64,000 nucleotides of DNA from Glycine soja (lineage: Eukaryota; Streptophyta; Magnoliopsida; Fabales; Fabaceae), in assembly GCF_004193775.1 (NCBI RefSeq), contig NC_041008.1, positions 14,093,731 to 14,157,730 on the forward strand, written 5' to 3'. A model generated the notes under the pieces. The model saw nothing but the letters and a program-made list of their open reading frames with translations. It was not told the origin of the DNA and searched no databases. Of this stretch, positions 25,021 to 37,017 are shown piece after piece. Made by a program: the position numbers and the translations under genes. How positions within the stretch are numbered: position 1 is the first letter of the stretch; every line of letters begins with the position of its first letter.

Positions 25021-26400
25021 TTCTCTCTTTGAGATTGGGTTAAGTCACAAGATTGGCCTCCTAGAAGCCTTCTGACCATTAAAAGTTCCCCTTCTTCTTG
25101 GGGGTAGATTTCTTCACTAGATTCTTCCCCTTTTGCTTCTTCACTTTCACTAGAGGAAGGTGAAGTAATAGCCTCATCTTGCCTACTATAAATGTCTTGG
25201 CCCCTCATAATCATGGCTTTCTTGGTGGGGCATTGAGAAGCAATGTGTTCTCTTCCAAGACATTTAAAGCACTTAATAGAGCTAGTCTTCTCTTGCATAC
25301 TAGCCTTAAGGGGTTGCTTTTTCTATTATCTTCTTGATGAGAATCCTAAAATTGCCCAGGATCACATCACTTCCCCTTATCATCTTTGGGCTTAGAAGGT
25401 GCAGCCCCTAAGATGCCTTGACCTTGGTCTTTCTTTGGCTAAGAGTAAGAGCCATATGATTTTGAAATAGGCTTCCTTTTAAGTTGTTGCTCTACCTTTA
25501 TGCAAAGTTGGACTAGGTCATCTAGTTCCCTATATGGAAGGAGTTCAACCTTGCCCCTCACTTCCATATTAAGTCCACTGAGGAACCTGGCAATACTTGT
25601 TCTTTCCTCCTCCCTAAGCCCAACTCTCAAAAGGAGTAGTTCCATTTTTGCCGATAGTCTTCAACACTCATACTTCCTTGTCTAAGCCTTTGGAACTTGT
25701 CCATAAGCTCCCTTTCATAGTAGGAGGGGATGTGCCTCTTCCTAAGGACACTTTTCAAGTCATTCCAATACTCTACTAGAGGATCCCCATGAATCCTTCT
25801 TTCCCTAACAAGGAAAGTCCACCAATAGAGGGCATACCCTTGGAAGCTAAAGGTAGCCAAAGGAACCTTCCTTTCTTCACTTGTATGATGGCAAGCAAAG
25901 AGTTGCTCCACCTTAATTTTCCAATCTAAATAAGCCTCCACATTTTTCTTTCCATGGAAGTACGAGAGGTTAATGTTAGCCTTTTGAGGCTTTCTTTCCT
26001 TTTTCTCTCCTATGGGAGTGAGGTCTAGGATGTGACCTATGTCTTCCTATATAATAGTCACTAAGTTCTTCAGTAAGGCTCTTGCAAGAGTCATGACTAC
26101 TAAAGGAGACATGTTTTTATTTTTTTTTAACTATTTTAGTATTTTTCTTCTTTCTTCTTCCCTTATTTGTTCCCTCTCATCTTAACTTATTTCTACCCTC
26201 TCTTTTCCTTTTTCCTTTCTTTCTAGTGTTTCTTTCCATAACTTGAGGGAACTCAACTCATCTAATATTTTAGATTAATGGTCCTTATGACTAGTACCCT
26301 CACCATTAACACTAGATGAATGATGACTCATGTTGGTTCCTAAGTTATGGTTCTTTCTTGTTGGGGGTTTACAAAAGGTAAAATCTAGGGTTCAAAAGAA
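24870..26400 (-). pseudogene. gypsy gag (element 1)
   Basis: From about 26400 on the minus strand the protein runs through a Ser/His-rich start and a Lys/Glu-rich coiled-coil zone with stops. The retrotransposon gag domain (25941-25627) reads YLDWKIKVEQLFACH, YALYWWT and YYERELMDKFQRLRQGSMSVEDY. A frameshift then leads to 25645-25439 (ARFLSGLN, PYRELDDLVQLCIKVEQQL). The zinc knuckle CFKCLGREHIASQC is intact (about 25275-25235). It is followed by an acidic Ser/Glu-rich linker into protease. Confidence 0.88.
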
Positions 26401-28197
26401 CTCAAGATAAGTGTGATAAGCAAGAAGAAAATATTATTCAATAACAAGATAAACTAGGCATGACTAGTAAAGAAGATAAGCTATGAAAGTAAGCAAGAAA
26501 TTAAAGTGCAAAAACTGTAAACTAGGCGAATCCTAAGAGTGTTTGAATGACCTCATTTAAGGTTCTCAACAAAACACTTACTATCCTAAGGTAAAATTGC
26601 CTAAAATTATTGCACACAAATGGAAGTAAGGTGACTTATTGGAGGCTCCCGACTTTCTTCCAATTAAAGGCCTTTTTGTTACAAAAGATCAAAGCAAAGC
26701 AAATTGCCAATTACAAAATTACAAAAAAAAAGTCCTCAATTTTAGTGGCTATTATGTCTTTTTCACTCAATTTGGAGTGCTTCTTAGTTCAATAGCTCTT
26801 AAGGTGGTTGGCCCCTTGCTTCTTGACTCAAATTCTCCAATTGATGACACCAATCCTCCTTTCCAATTCCCTATATGGCAACTCACAAATATGGAAAAAA
26901 AGAGACAAGCAATAACCAAAGACCAAAAATGAAATGAAATTTAAACCAATAGAGTTTTAACAAGACAAATTTTCAAGGATTATTCAACAATTAAAGCAAT
27001 GAAAATCACATAAAAGCAAGCTAGGACTCAAAGAGAAACCTACAATAGCTCTAGAGTAGAGTAAAAAAACTATAAAAAAAAAACACTCGAGAAACCTCTA
27101 GTTTTGGAACTTGTTTTCACACTAATTTTAAATTGAAATTTCAGAACTAATATTGGTATAAAATAGGCACCAATTATAGAACAAATTTTGAGCCAAAACA
27201 ACAAGCACACTTCCCTTTCACTTTTTTTTCCTAGACACTAATTTTCCTGCCAACTTGTGTGATTTTTCTAATTTTTTCCTTTTATCCAAGTCACTTAGTT
27301 CTTTTTTTCTAATTTTTTTCCAAATGTCTAGAAAATTAAGTAAAAGTTTCATCTCAAAAACCGCAGTTACCAATTCCCAGTAATTTTTACAAGTTCATAT
27401 GTTCAAGCTGCCAGCACTAGCAATTTCAGACTTCGAATTTTTAAGCATGGTATATTTATTGCCTTAGGCTTACTTTCAACCTTCCTATTTATGTTGAACT
27501 CACTAGTCTTGATTACCTCAGTTTTAGGATTTCAATATTTACTTAGGATCAAAATTTCAGCCAGCAATTCAATCACCAAAACTCAAATTCACAATAGACA
27601 CAATCATAAGGAAACCTAAAAGTTCAAGAAAATGTTCACAATCAAAGACTCTCTAAGAATTTTGCATGAACATGTTAAGGACTAATTAACATGCAAGATT
27701 TGACTCAAATCAACTAATAGGCTAAAAGAATTTCATACACTCATGAACAAATGAGTTAGACAAAGAAACAAGAAAAATAAAATTCACCACAACATAAGGA
27801 ATCTTATGTGACAAGTTTCATGACTAGAAATGACTTCTATGACAAAACTACAATAGGCGAAAAAGTCACTCTAGATTTTTCAGGTTTTCTTCTACTTTAA
27901 TGTTTTTGTAATAATTTTATGGTTTAGGGTTCAGCCATTAAAAATAGCAAATCAAAACTGAAAGGAACTTAAACTCAACACAATTCATGGTTCAAGAACA
28001 AGAAATTTGAACCATAGAACATCAAATCTAGTTTCTATAGCAAGTTTAATCGGTGGAAATTCTAAAGAATCATGTTAACAACATTTAGCACAAGACATGT
28101 GAGGATATACATGGAGGAAAATGAAGAAACAACAATGGAGGAGAAGGTAAAGCTGAAAATTAATAGAGGTTTAAGGAGCACCTACTGGAAGCTCTTG
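26400..28197. other. gypsy element 1 untranslated leader
   Basis: About 1.8 kb between gag and the primer-binding site with no credible reading frame. It is collinear with 31660-33416 of element 2, sharing phrases such as 'cttaggatcaaaatttcagcc' and 'gttaaggactaattaacatgc'. Confidence 0.75.
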
Positions 28198-28210
28198 TGC
28201 TCTGATACCA
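28198..28210 (-). other. primer-binding site (tRNA iMet) of gypsy element 1
   Basis: TGGTATCAGAGCA on the minus strand, two bases after the 5' LTR end. Confidence 0.9.
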
Positions 28211-28212
28211 CT

Positions 28213-29081
28213 TGATGGAAGCTTGCTTGATAAGCTTCTATGGAGGCTGGATCTTTGAGCTTCAATGAGTTCCTTCAATGGTGATTTTCCACCATGGAGT
28301 TGCAACGGAAGATAAAGGAGATGAGGCACCATCTAATAGGGAATAAGCCATGGAAGGAGGAGCTTCACCACTAGGAGAGTGCCTTGGATAAGAAGCTTAG
28401 AGAGGAAGCTTCAATGGAGGAAAAGAATGAGAGAGAGAGGGGGGCACGGAATTGAAGGAGAAAAAAAGGGAGAGAAGTTGAACTTTGAAGTGTGTCTCAC
28501 AAGTTTCATATTCATCAAAGTTACAACAAGTGCTACACATGCTTCTATTTATAGCCTAGGTAGCTTCCTTGAGAAACTTTCTTGAGAAGCTTCTTTGAGA
28601 AGCTAGAGCTTAGCCACACCCCTCTAATAGCTAAGCACACCTCCTTGAGAAGCTTCCTTGAGAAACTTCCTTGAGAGGCTAGAGCTTAGCTATACACACC
28701 TTCTAATAGCTAAGCTCACCTCCTTGAGATAAGAAGTCAGAGCTTAGCTACACACACCCCTCTAATAGTTAAGCTCACCCCCATGCCAAAATACATGAAA
28801 ATAGAAAAAAGTCCCTACTACAAAGACTACTCAAAATGCCCTGATATACAAGGCTAAAACCCTATACAACTAGAATGGCCAAAATATAAGGCCCAAAAGA
28901 AGAAAAACCTATTCTAATATTTACAAAGACAAGTGGACCCAACCTTGGCCCATGGGCTTAGAGATCTACCTTGAGGTTCATGAGAATCCTAGGGCCTTCT
29001 TCAGCAACTCTAGCCCAATCCTCTTGGAGCCTCCTGCTCATGGCTCTGGTGACTCGTCCCTTCCCAGGGAGGATTGCATCA
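28213..29081 (-). repeat. 5' LTR of gypsy element 1
   Basis: 869 bp, TGATGCAATCC...GCTTCCATCA on the minus strand. It is slightly longer than the 3' LTR through extra copies of the 'ccttgagaagctt' phrase. Confidence 0.9.
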
Positions 29082-29091
29082 AAGACTCAAA

Positions 29092-29875
29092 TCATGGAAG
29101 CTTTCTTGAGAAGCTTCTATGGAGGCTTGATCTTTGAGCTTTAATGAGGTCCTTTAATGGTGATTTTCAACCTTGGAGATGTAGCGAAAGATAAAGGAAA
29201 AGAGGGGAAAAGAGGCGCCATGCACTAGGAAATAAGCCATGGAAGGAGGAGCTTCACCACCAAGAGAGTGCCTTGGATAAAAAGCTTAGAGAGGAAGCTT
29301 CAATGGAGGAAAATAATGAGAGAGAGAAGGGGGCACAAAATTGAAGGAGAAAAAAAGGGAGAGAAGTTGAACTTTGAAGTGTGTCTCACAAGTTTCACAT
29401 TCATCAAAGTTATGACAAGTGTTATACATGTTTCTATTTATAGCCTAGGTCACTAACTAAATGAAAGCTTCCTTGAGAAGTTTCCTTGAGAAGCTAGAGT
29501 TTAGCTACACATCCCTCTAATAGCTAAGCTCACCTCCTTGAGAAGCTAGAGCTTAGCTGCACATATCCCTCTAATAGCTAAGCTCACCCCATGCCAAAAT
29601 ACATGAAAATACAAAAAAGTCCCTACTATAAAGACTACTCATAATGTTCTGAAATATAAGGCTATAACCTTATACTACTAGAATGGCCAAAATACAAGGC
29701 CAAAAAGAAGGAAAACCTATTCTATTATTAACAAAGAAGAGTGGACCCAACCTTGGCCCATGAGCTCAGAAATCTACCCTGAGGTTCATGAGAACCCTAA
29801 GGCCTTCTTTAGTCGCTCTAGCCCAATCCTCTTAGAGTCTTCTATTCAATATCCTTGGGGGGTAGGATTGCATCA
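29092..29875 (-). repeat. 3' LTR of gypsy element 2
   Basis: 784 bp, matching the other LTRs throughout. It ends GGATTGCATCA on the + strand, directly followed by the purine-rich (on the minus strand) TCCCAAGGGGGAAGGGA. Confidence 0.88.
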
Positions 29876-30009
29876 TCCCTTCCCCCTTGGGAAGGATTTG
29901 ACCTCAAATCCAGAGGTTCTTGATACTCTAGGCTTATTCCCTTGACACCTGTAAAAAGAATAAAAGCATATATATTAGTGGTGTTAGGTATGTTAGAGAA
30001 GGGTAAGGT

Positions 30010-30563
30010 TTAAAAACCCCTTTCCTGGGCATTTTCCCATAAGGGAACATTGTTCCTCACCAACTCAATAAGTGGTGCTACAAGTATAGAAAAATATGGG
30101 ACAAACCTTTTGTAAAAGTTTGTTAAGTCATGAAAGCCCCAAATTTTCCTTATACTTGGTGGAATGGGCCACACGGAAATGACCTTTATTCTCCTAGGGT
30201 CCGTGGAAACCCCTTGATCACTATTTAAAAAATTAAGGAAATTAATGCAATAAAACATACATTTTTTTTGTATTTTCATGTTCATTATTCCTACAAAAAA
30301 AGTATGACAAACCTAAGGTGTCCCATATGAGCACCTAGGTTTGTATTGAAACCAAAAATAAGAACAAACCTACCTAATGAGTCCCTATGTACACAAATCA
30401 TGAAGATGTTGGGTGCATGAGTGATTTTATAAAAGAGGGTTGCACCACTCAACGCATTCATCATATCACTTATTTTAGGGATTTGGTGCCAAATAATACC
30501 TATTTTGGACACCAATAAAGCACAAGGATTTAAGCTCTTACGAACTAAACCCTCATCCAACAA
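30010..30563 (-). pseudogene. gypsy RT/RNase H scraps (element 2)
   Basis: 30563-30291 keeps LDEGLVRKSLNPCAL and 'HAPNIFM' from reverse transcriptase but has lost the catalytic Asp motifs through small deletions. 30285-30010 keeps 'STDPRRIKVISVWPIPPS', 'NFYKRFVPYFSILVAPL' and then joins the 3' non-coding end. Integrase is absent. Confidence 0.8.
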
Positions 30564-30824
30564 CTCTTTTACTTGAGGAATAACCTCAATCCCAAGAGGT
30601 GTGGCAGTGCTACCAAGTGTCTTTTTACAAAGGAGAAGATGTGGAGATTGTTTAAGAGGGGAAAGTTTCTTAATGTTTGTCTTTATTGCAAAATGACTTT
30701 TCTTCTTAGCTTACCTCTTGGAGGAGACACTTACCTCCTTACACTCATCCTTAACCATTAAAGGTTGTTCTTCTTCTTGGGGGTAGATTTCTTCACTAGA
30801 TACTTCCCCTTTTGCTTCTTCACT

Positions 30825-31662
30825 TTAACTAGAGGAAGATGAAGTAGTAGCCTCATCTTGGCTACTATAAATGTCTTGGCCCCTCATAATCATAGTTTTC
30901 TTAGTAAGGCATTGAGAAGTAATGTGTCTTCTTCTAAGACATTTAACGCACTTTATAGAGCTAGTCTTCTCTTGCATACTAGCCTTAGGGGGTTGCTTTT
31001 CTATTATCTTCCCCTTATCATCTTTGGGCTTAGAAGGTGCCACCCTTAAGATGCCTTGACCTTGGTCTTTATTTGGATAAGAGTGAGAGCCATAATATTT
31101 TGAAGTATCTCCTTTTAAGTTGTTCTACCCTTATTTTCCAATCTAAGTAAGCCCCTGCATTGTCCTTCCCATGAAAGTATAGGAGGTTAATGTTAGCCTC
31201 TTGAGGCTTTCTTTCATTTTCTCTCCTATGGGAGTGAGGTCTAAGATGTGACCTATTTCTTCCTTCATTATAGTCACGAAGTTCTTCACTTAGGCTCTTG
31301 TAAGAGTCATGACTACTATAGGAGACATGTTTTTCTTTTCTTAACTCTTTTAGTATTTTCCTTCTTTCTTCTTCTCTTATTTTTTCCCTCTCATCTTGAT
31401 TTATTTCTACCCTCTCTTTTCCTTTTTGTTTTCTTTCTAGTTTTTCTTTCCATAACTTGAGGGAACTCAAATCATCTAAGATTCTAGATAGAGGGTCCTT
31501 ATGACTAGTACCCTCACCATTAACACTAGATGAATGATGACTTATGTTAGTTCCTAAGTTATGGTTCTTTCTTGTTGGGGGTTTGCAAAAGGTCAAATCT
31601 AGGGTTCCAAAAGAACTCAAGATAAGCGTGATAAGCAAGAAGAAAGTATTATGCAATAACAA
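30825..31662 (-). pseudogene. gypsy gag (element 2)
   Basis: 31590-31090 encodes the Ser/His-rich start, a long Lys/Glu/Arg coiled-coil with LKLWKEKLERKQKGKERVE, and FHGKDNAGAYLDWKIRVEQL. The central gag domain is then deleted: VEQL is followed at once by KRRYFK, which matches sequence just before the knuckle region. The zinc knuckle (30963-30925 area) reads CVKCLRRRHITSQC and is intact. Confidence 0.82.
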
Positions 31663-33416
31663 GATAAACTAGGCGTGACTAATAAAGAAAATAAGCTATG
31701 AAAGTAAGCAAGAAATTAAAGTGCAAGAAATGTAAACTAGGCGGATCCTAAGAGTGTTTGGATGACCACATTTAAGGTTCCCAACAAAACACTCACTATC
31801 CTAAGGGAAAATTGCATAAAATTATTACACACAAATGGAAGTTTGGTAACCTATTGGAGGCTCCCAAAATACTTCCAATGAAAGGCCTTTTTGTTACAAA
31901 ATTTGAAAGCAATGAAGGTAAGTAAATTGTCAATTACAAAAAAGTCCTCGATTTTTGTGATTGTTCTCTCTTTGGTGTTTCACTCAATTTGGAGTGCTTC
32001 TTAGTTCAATAGCTCTTAAGGTGGTTGACCCTTTGCTTCTTGACCCAAATTCTTCAAGGGATGACACCAATCCTCTTTTCCAATTTCCTATATGGCAACT
32101 CACAAATAAGGAAACAAAGAGACATGCAATAACCAAAGACCAAAAAATGACATGAAAGCTAAACCAATAGAGTTTTAATATTTCAAAATTTCAAGGATTA
32201 TTCAACAATTAAAGCAATGAAAAATACATAAAAGCAAGCTAGGACTCAAAGAGAAACCTAGAATGGCTCTAGAATAGAGTAAAAAAAGACTAAAAAAGAA
32301 CTTAAGAAACCTCTAGTTTAGGCACTTGCTTTCACACTACTTTTCAATTGAAATTTTCGAACTAATATGGGTATAAAATAGGCACCAATTATAGAATAAA
32401 TTTTGAGCCAAAACAACAAGCACACTTCCCTTTCACCTTTTTTTCTAAGACACTGATTTTCCTGCTAACTTGTGTGATTTTTCTTATTTTTTTCCTTTTA
32501 TTCAAATCACTTGGCCCTTTTTTCTAATTTTTTTCCAGATGTCTAGAAAATTCAGTAAAAATTGCAGCACAAAATTTGCAGTGACCAATTCCCAGTAATT
32601 TTACAAGTTCGTATGTTCAAGCTGCTAGCACCAGCAATTTTAGACTTTAATTTTTTTAAGCATGGTATATTGATTGCTTTAGGCTTACTTTCAACCTTCT
32701 TATGTATGTTGAACTCGCTAGGCTTGATTACCATAGTTTTAGGAGTTCAATATTCACTTAGGATCAAAATTTCAGCCAACAATTCAATCACCAAAACTCA
32801 AATTCACAATAGACACGATCATAAGGAAACCTAAAAGTTCAAAAAAGGTTCGCAATCAAAGACTCTTTAAGAATTTTGCATGAACATGTTAAGGACTAAT
32901 TAACATGCAAGATTTGACTCAAATCAACTAATAGGCTAAAAGAATTTCATACACTCATGAACAAATTAGTTAGACAAAGAAACAAGAAAAATAAAATTCA
33001 GCACAACATAAGGAATCTTATGTGACAAGTTTCATGACTAGACATGACTTCTATGACAAAACTACAATAGGTGAACAAGTCACTCTAGATTTTTCAGGTT
33101 TTCTTCTACTTTAATGTTTTTCTAAGAATTTTATGGTTTAGGTTTCACCACAAAAAATAGCAAAACAAAACTCAAAGGAACCTAAACTTAACGCAATTCA
33201 TGGTTCAAGAACAAGAACAAGAAATTTCAACCATAGAAAATCAAATCTAACTTCTATAGCAAGTTCAATTGGTGGATATTCTAAAGAATCATGTTAACAA
33301 CATTTAGAACAAGATATGCGAGGAGATACATGAAGAAAAATGAAGAAACAACAATGGAGGAGAAGGTAAAGCTGAAAATTAATGGAGGTTTAAGGAGCAC
33401 CTACTTGAAGCTCTTG

Positions 33417-33429
33417 TGCTCTAATACCA
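33417..33429 (-). other. primer-binding site of gypsy element 2 (one mismatch)
   Basis: TGGTATTAGAGCA on the minus strand. The canonical C is T. Confidence 0.8.
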
Positions 33430-33431
33430 CT

Positions 33432-33774
33432 TGATGGATGCTTTGTTGAGAAGCTTCCTTAAGAAGCTAGAGCTTAGCTACACGCACCCCTCTAATAGCT
33501 AAGCTCACCTCCATGCCAAAATACAAGAAAAATACAAAAAAGTCCCTACTACAAAGACTACTTATAATGCCCTGAAATACAAGGCTAAAACCCTATACTA
33601 CTAGAATGGCCAAAACACAAGGTCAAAAAGAAGAAAAACCTATTCTAATATTTACAAAGAAGAGTGGATCCAACCTTGGCCCATGAGTTCAAAAATCTAC
33701 CCTGAGGTTCATGAGAATCCTAGGGCCTTATTTAGCCGTTCTAGCCCAATCCTCTTAGAATCTTCTATCCAATT
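33432..33774 (-). repeat. truncated 5' LTR of gypsy element 2
   Basis: It begins TGATGGATGC on the + strand but skips the ATGGAGGCTGGATC region and the CT-rich middle found in the other LTRs. It stops at TTCTATCCAAT, before the GGTAGGATTGCATCA end. A short stretch resembling the element's own leader ('caattcatgattcaagaacaaga') follows. Confidence 0.8.
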
Positions 33775-34381
33775 CATGATTCAAGAACAAGAAAAGAAAT
33801 TTGAACTTAGGGCTTTATCTTCTAGGAGAAAAGAAGAATTGAACCTTAAGATTTAGTGACAAATATTGCGAAGAGCCGTAATCTATCTCTATGAATATTG
33901 CAATGAATGGCTGATGATGGCTTCAATTGTCCATATGTGAGTATCGCAATGAGCCATGAGTTAATGTAAGTGATGGATGAAATCCAATTATATTTTAACA
34001 GAATAACTAAATATAGAATTAACTAGCAGTTTAAACACAATCCAAAGGTGAAAAGTAAAAACACAAAGACCAATCTACAACTTCAGCATTAGACATTGTA
34101 CCTTGATTAACATAGAAGACCTCACCTTATGATCTTTCTCCATAGCTTCTAGAATAGGCATTTTCCCTTAGTAAACCAATCAAAATGGTTTGTTTTTAAA
34201 ATTCTTGAAGGCTAAAGAATATGATATTATGAGAATATGACAATTCTTGGATCACTTTGACACATTTTAAGACTCTTAGCAAAACATTAAATAAAATAAG
34301 ATAATGTAATTACCAATTAAGTCATGAAAAAACTAATTGCATTTTATAAATCAACTTATAATTATTAGGCTCAAGAAGAAA
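33775..34381. other. flank of the gypsy pair, nothing recognised
   Basis: A 19-base sequence at 33826-33844 repeats exactly the 19 bases just left of element 1 (21123-21141). Otherwise AT-rich with no gene. Confidence 0.6.
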
Positions 34382-34506
34382 AGACTAAAATATGGTTTTG
34401 ATCCCTAATAAATATTCAAATTTTATATTTATTTCCTATTAAATTTTTTCTTTGCATTGAGTCCCTAATTAAACAACAATTTTATTTTTGGTCCATGACA
34501 TTTTTT

Positions 34507-34648
34507 TTAGTCCTTGATAAAGTAGAGAATTTTATGTTTACTTCCTAATAATTTTTTCATTTGTTATAGACTTTTGAAAAAGATAATAAAAAATGACAAA
34601 AAATTATCAGGGAGCAAACAAAAATTTTCTAATTTATTAGGGACTAAA
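34507..34648. repeat. inner hairpin of the MITE
   Basis: TTTAGTCCTTGATAAAGTAG (34507) and about 40 further bases pair with the reverse complement of the segment ending GGGACTAAA at 34648. The arms are about 60 bases with a short loop, so the MITE contains a hairpin inside its outer inverted repeat. Confidence 0.8.
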
Positions 34649-34667
34649 ACAAGTACGAAGGACCAAA

Positions 34668-36907
34668 TGGGTAATTAAGTTATAAGAGTTTAAAGTAAAG
34701 GGCATTTTCGTAAATGACTATATAACTTGTTTATAAATAGAATTTTAGTTTAATTATTTGGTGACTAATTGAAGTGTCTAATTATATGATGTAGAATAAT
34801 TAAAATAAGTTAGAGTTGTATCACCCTGAAAAATTACAGCTCAAACTGACAGAGGAAACTTTGTGTTGTGTCATTTGTGCATGTATGAATTTAATTTTAG
34901 TAGTTATACATTTTAACAATAGAATTTCGTGCTATGCATACATATATGTATGTAATTGATTTAGTAAAACTTGAGAGAGAAATAGAAACTGTCTAAGCTA
35001 GATTTCTATTTGTACAAGAATTGCATTGTGCATTGCGTCGTAATGTAATTTGTCTATGTGTGAGTGGACTTTGTGCAAGATTCACTCTGAGTACACATAT
35101 TCCAATGGAGGTTAGCACACTAATCTAGGAAGTTAACACACTAATCTAAAAGATTAGGATAAGATTTACCAATTTTAGTAAAAGTAATTTTTACCATTTT
35201 TGGCAAAACTCTACTTTATCCTTTTATAGTTAGTTTTGGAAAAGTGCAAGAAACCATATAAGGCATGGCTGAGCTCATGGAAAGCACCTCAAGGGCTGTC
35301 CAAGCTGCCTTAAGAAGATAAGGATTAGGCCTTGTAATTCCATTGGTCCAAGCATTTCACCTACAATAAGTGTTGTCTTTTAAAAGCCAAAGCCTAGGTC
35401 AGTTCTCCCATTTTGCTGAAGCTTTTGGAGAGACAGGAGACCATATTTTTCTTCTTCTTCCAAGTTTTACCAAGTGTTCTTGAGCCCTTCTTCCATCAAA
35501 CTTAGGTAAGTGACCTCCGTTTTCAACTCTAAGCTTGACTTTTCACTTCATTTTCTTCCTTCTAAATTTTGTGGAGCCTACAAGAGGTAAAGGGGTCTCT
35601 CCAACGCTTGAACCATATGCTTGTTGTTGAACTTCCTTGAACATGTTGCTTTGAAATTTTCAAGCTTGTTGTCATGTCCTAAATCTATGTGCTGAGTTGT
35701 TTTCCTTGAGTTTTTTATGCCAAAAATGAGTTCTTTGCATGTTAAAATATAAAGTTAGCCTAAAATTTCATCCAAATCAAAGTTTCTTAACAAAAGTTAC
35801 AAATAAAACAAGTTTAAGGACCTTTAGTAAAATGGAAATTTTGTCATAAATTTGGACTGAGAGTTACAATAGTATGTACTATTTTTATTAAAGTTTTGAA
35901 CTCAAAAATGATTTTTTTAAGGTTTGAAAATGTAAAGTAGCATATAAAATTTGTGAAAATCTGACTCCTAGAGCACCAAGAGCACTAAAATAAGTCAGGA
36001 GCAAAACTTTGAAAAACCGAACGACAGAGTGATTTTAGACAATAGATAGCTTAACTTTGGAATTCATGCCTATGTATAAATCAACTTAGAATTATTTATT
36101 TTTAGGAACTGCTGATTTATTTTCTATTATAAGTGTGATAGTTACACGCTTAGGATGCGAGAGTGTTGTTTATTTAGATAACCACATGCAATTGTTACGT
36201 AGATTGTATGTTTTAATTTTGTTTTACTATTTCTTGTTGTTTGTGATGTTCGAGGAGCTGAGAACTCACCCCTACAACCAACAATTTCCAGGTACTAATG
36301 ATCCCTATTACGCTGAGGTTTCTGCGGACTCAATGTAGCTCGCAAGGAGAGCGGATATGGCCTTGCACGAAGGTTATAGAGGACCAAGGTGACCATTGGG
36401 ACATGTCACCTAAGGAGATGGAGGAGTGATGGGAACTACTGAGATAGTTGGAACCAACGTCTGAGGAGGAGAGTGATGATTCTCCCAATGAAACATCTTA
36501 GTTTTGTACTTCTAGTGTAATAAGTGGTTTGCTTTGGTCCTAGTTTCTTTACTATTTCGATATATTTTGAGATATTTTCTCCACAGACATGCATTTTATT
36601 ATAACAAGGATGAAAAATATATTTTGTTTATCATCACACTATTATGGATTGTATTTGTATATTTTTTTGTAACACTAAAGTTTTATTTTATTCATGTATG
36701 AAAACTTAATTACTCTATATTTGCATTTATTTTAATTTGATGTAACTATTTAGCTTCTAACTATCACATTTTGTTTTTAAAAAATTATAGTAAGATGTTT
36801 TTATTATTTATAAGTAGCGGTAAAAAAAAAGTGACATGTATTTCTAAAATAACTTAAATCAAAGCATTTTCAAACAATATTTTCAGTTTAAAATTTGAGG
36901 TGTTACA
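34668..36907 (-). mobile_element. Ty3/gypsy-type solo LTR, 2.24 kb, in the MITE
   Basis: The ends are TGGGTAATTAAG and GAGGTGTTACA on the + strand, so the minus strand starts TGTAACACCTC, close to the LTR start at 17777. Exact 5-bp duplications CCAAA flank it (34663-34667 and 36908-36912). No internal region, primer site or polypurine tract is present, so it is a solo LTR. Orientation is inferred from the TGTAACACC start. The + strand has gene-leader-like features (CT-rich stretches, AGGTAAGT near 35503), so the direction could be the reverse. Confidence 0.82.
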
Positions 36908-37017
36908 CCAAAAATAAAATTTTTTGCTTTATTAGGCAGCAAAAATGAATAAAAATTTTATTATGGAGTAAATACAAAATTTAAATATTTATTAGAGATC
37001 ACAAATATACTTCAGCC

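Larger units (their letters stand above)
21142..29081 (-). mobile_element. near full-length Ty3/gypsy retrotransposon (element 1)
   Basis: The element reads on the minus strand. The 5' LTR is 29081-28213, the primer-binding site 28210-28198, gag about 26400-24870, then protease, reverse transcriptase, RNase H and integrase down to about 21890, the polypurine tract 21966-21951, and the 3' LTR 21950-21142. Domain order (integrase last) is the gypsy order. LTRs start TGATGCAATCC and end GCTTCC(A/G)TCA. The total is 7.94 kb. Stops, frameshifts and lost catalytic residues make it dead. The outer 5-bp flanks (tgaac at left, aagac at right) do not match, so no target duplication remains. It abuts a second element of the same family and direction. 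Confidence 0.92.
29092..33774 (-). mobile_element. second gypsy element of the same family, internally deleted (element 2)
   Basis: It has the same family and direction as element 1, separated from it by only ten bases (29082-29091). The 3' LTR is 29875-29092 with its first bases mutated (TC for TG on the + strand), and a polypurine tract follows at 29892-29876. Coding scraps lie at 30010-31662, the leader at 31660-33416, and the primer-binding site at 33429-33417 with one mismatch. The 5' LTR is cut short (33432-33774). Integrase and most of RNase H and RT are missing. At 4.7 kb it is older or more damaged than element 1. Confidence 0.88.
34382..37017. mobile_element. MITE with long inverted repeats, split by a solo LTR
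   Basis: The left end at 34382 (AGACTAAAATATGGTTTTGA, then 'tccctaataaatattcaaattttatatttattt') pairs with the reverse complement of the right end to 37017 (GGCTGAAGTATATTTGTGA, then 'tctctaataaatatttaaattttgtatttact'). The inverted repeats exceed 60 bases. Without the 2.24-kb LTR and its duplicated CCAAA, the MITE is about 390 bases. Long inverted repeats suggest a Mutator- or foldback-type MITE. The family is not certain. Confidence 0.75.

Noticed and set aside
36135..36338. 67-codon open frame in the solo LTR at 34668-36907
   Set aside because: No motif, no similarity I recognise, and it sits inside an LTR with exact target duplications.
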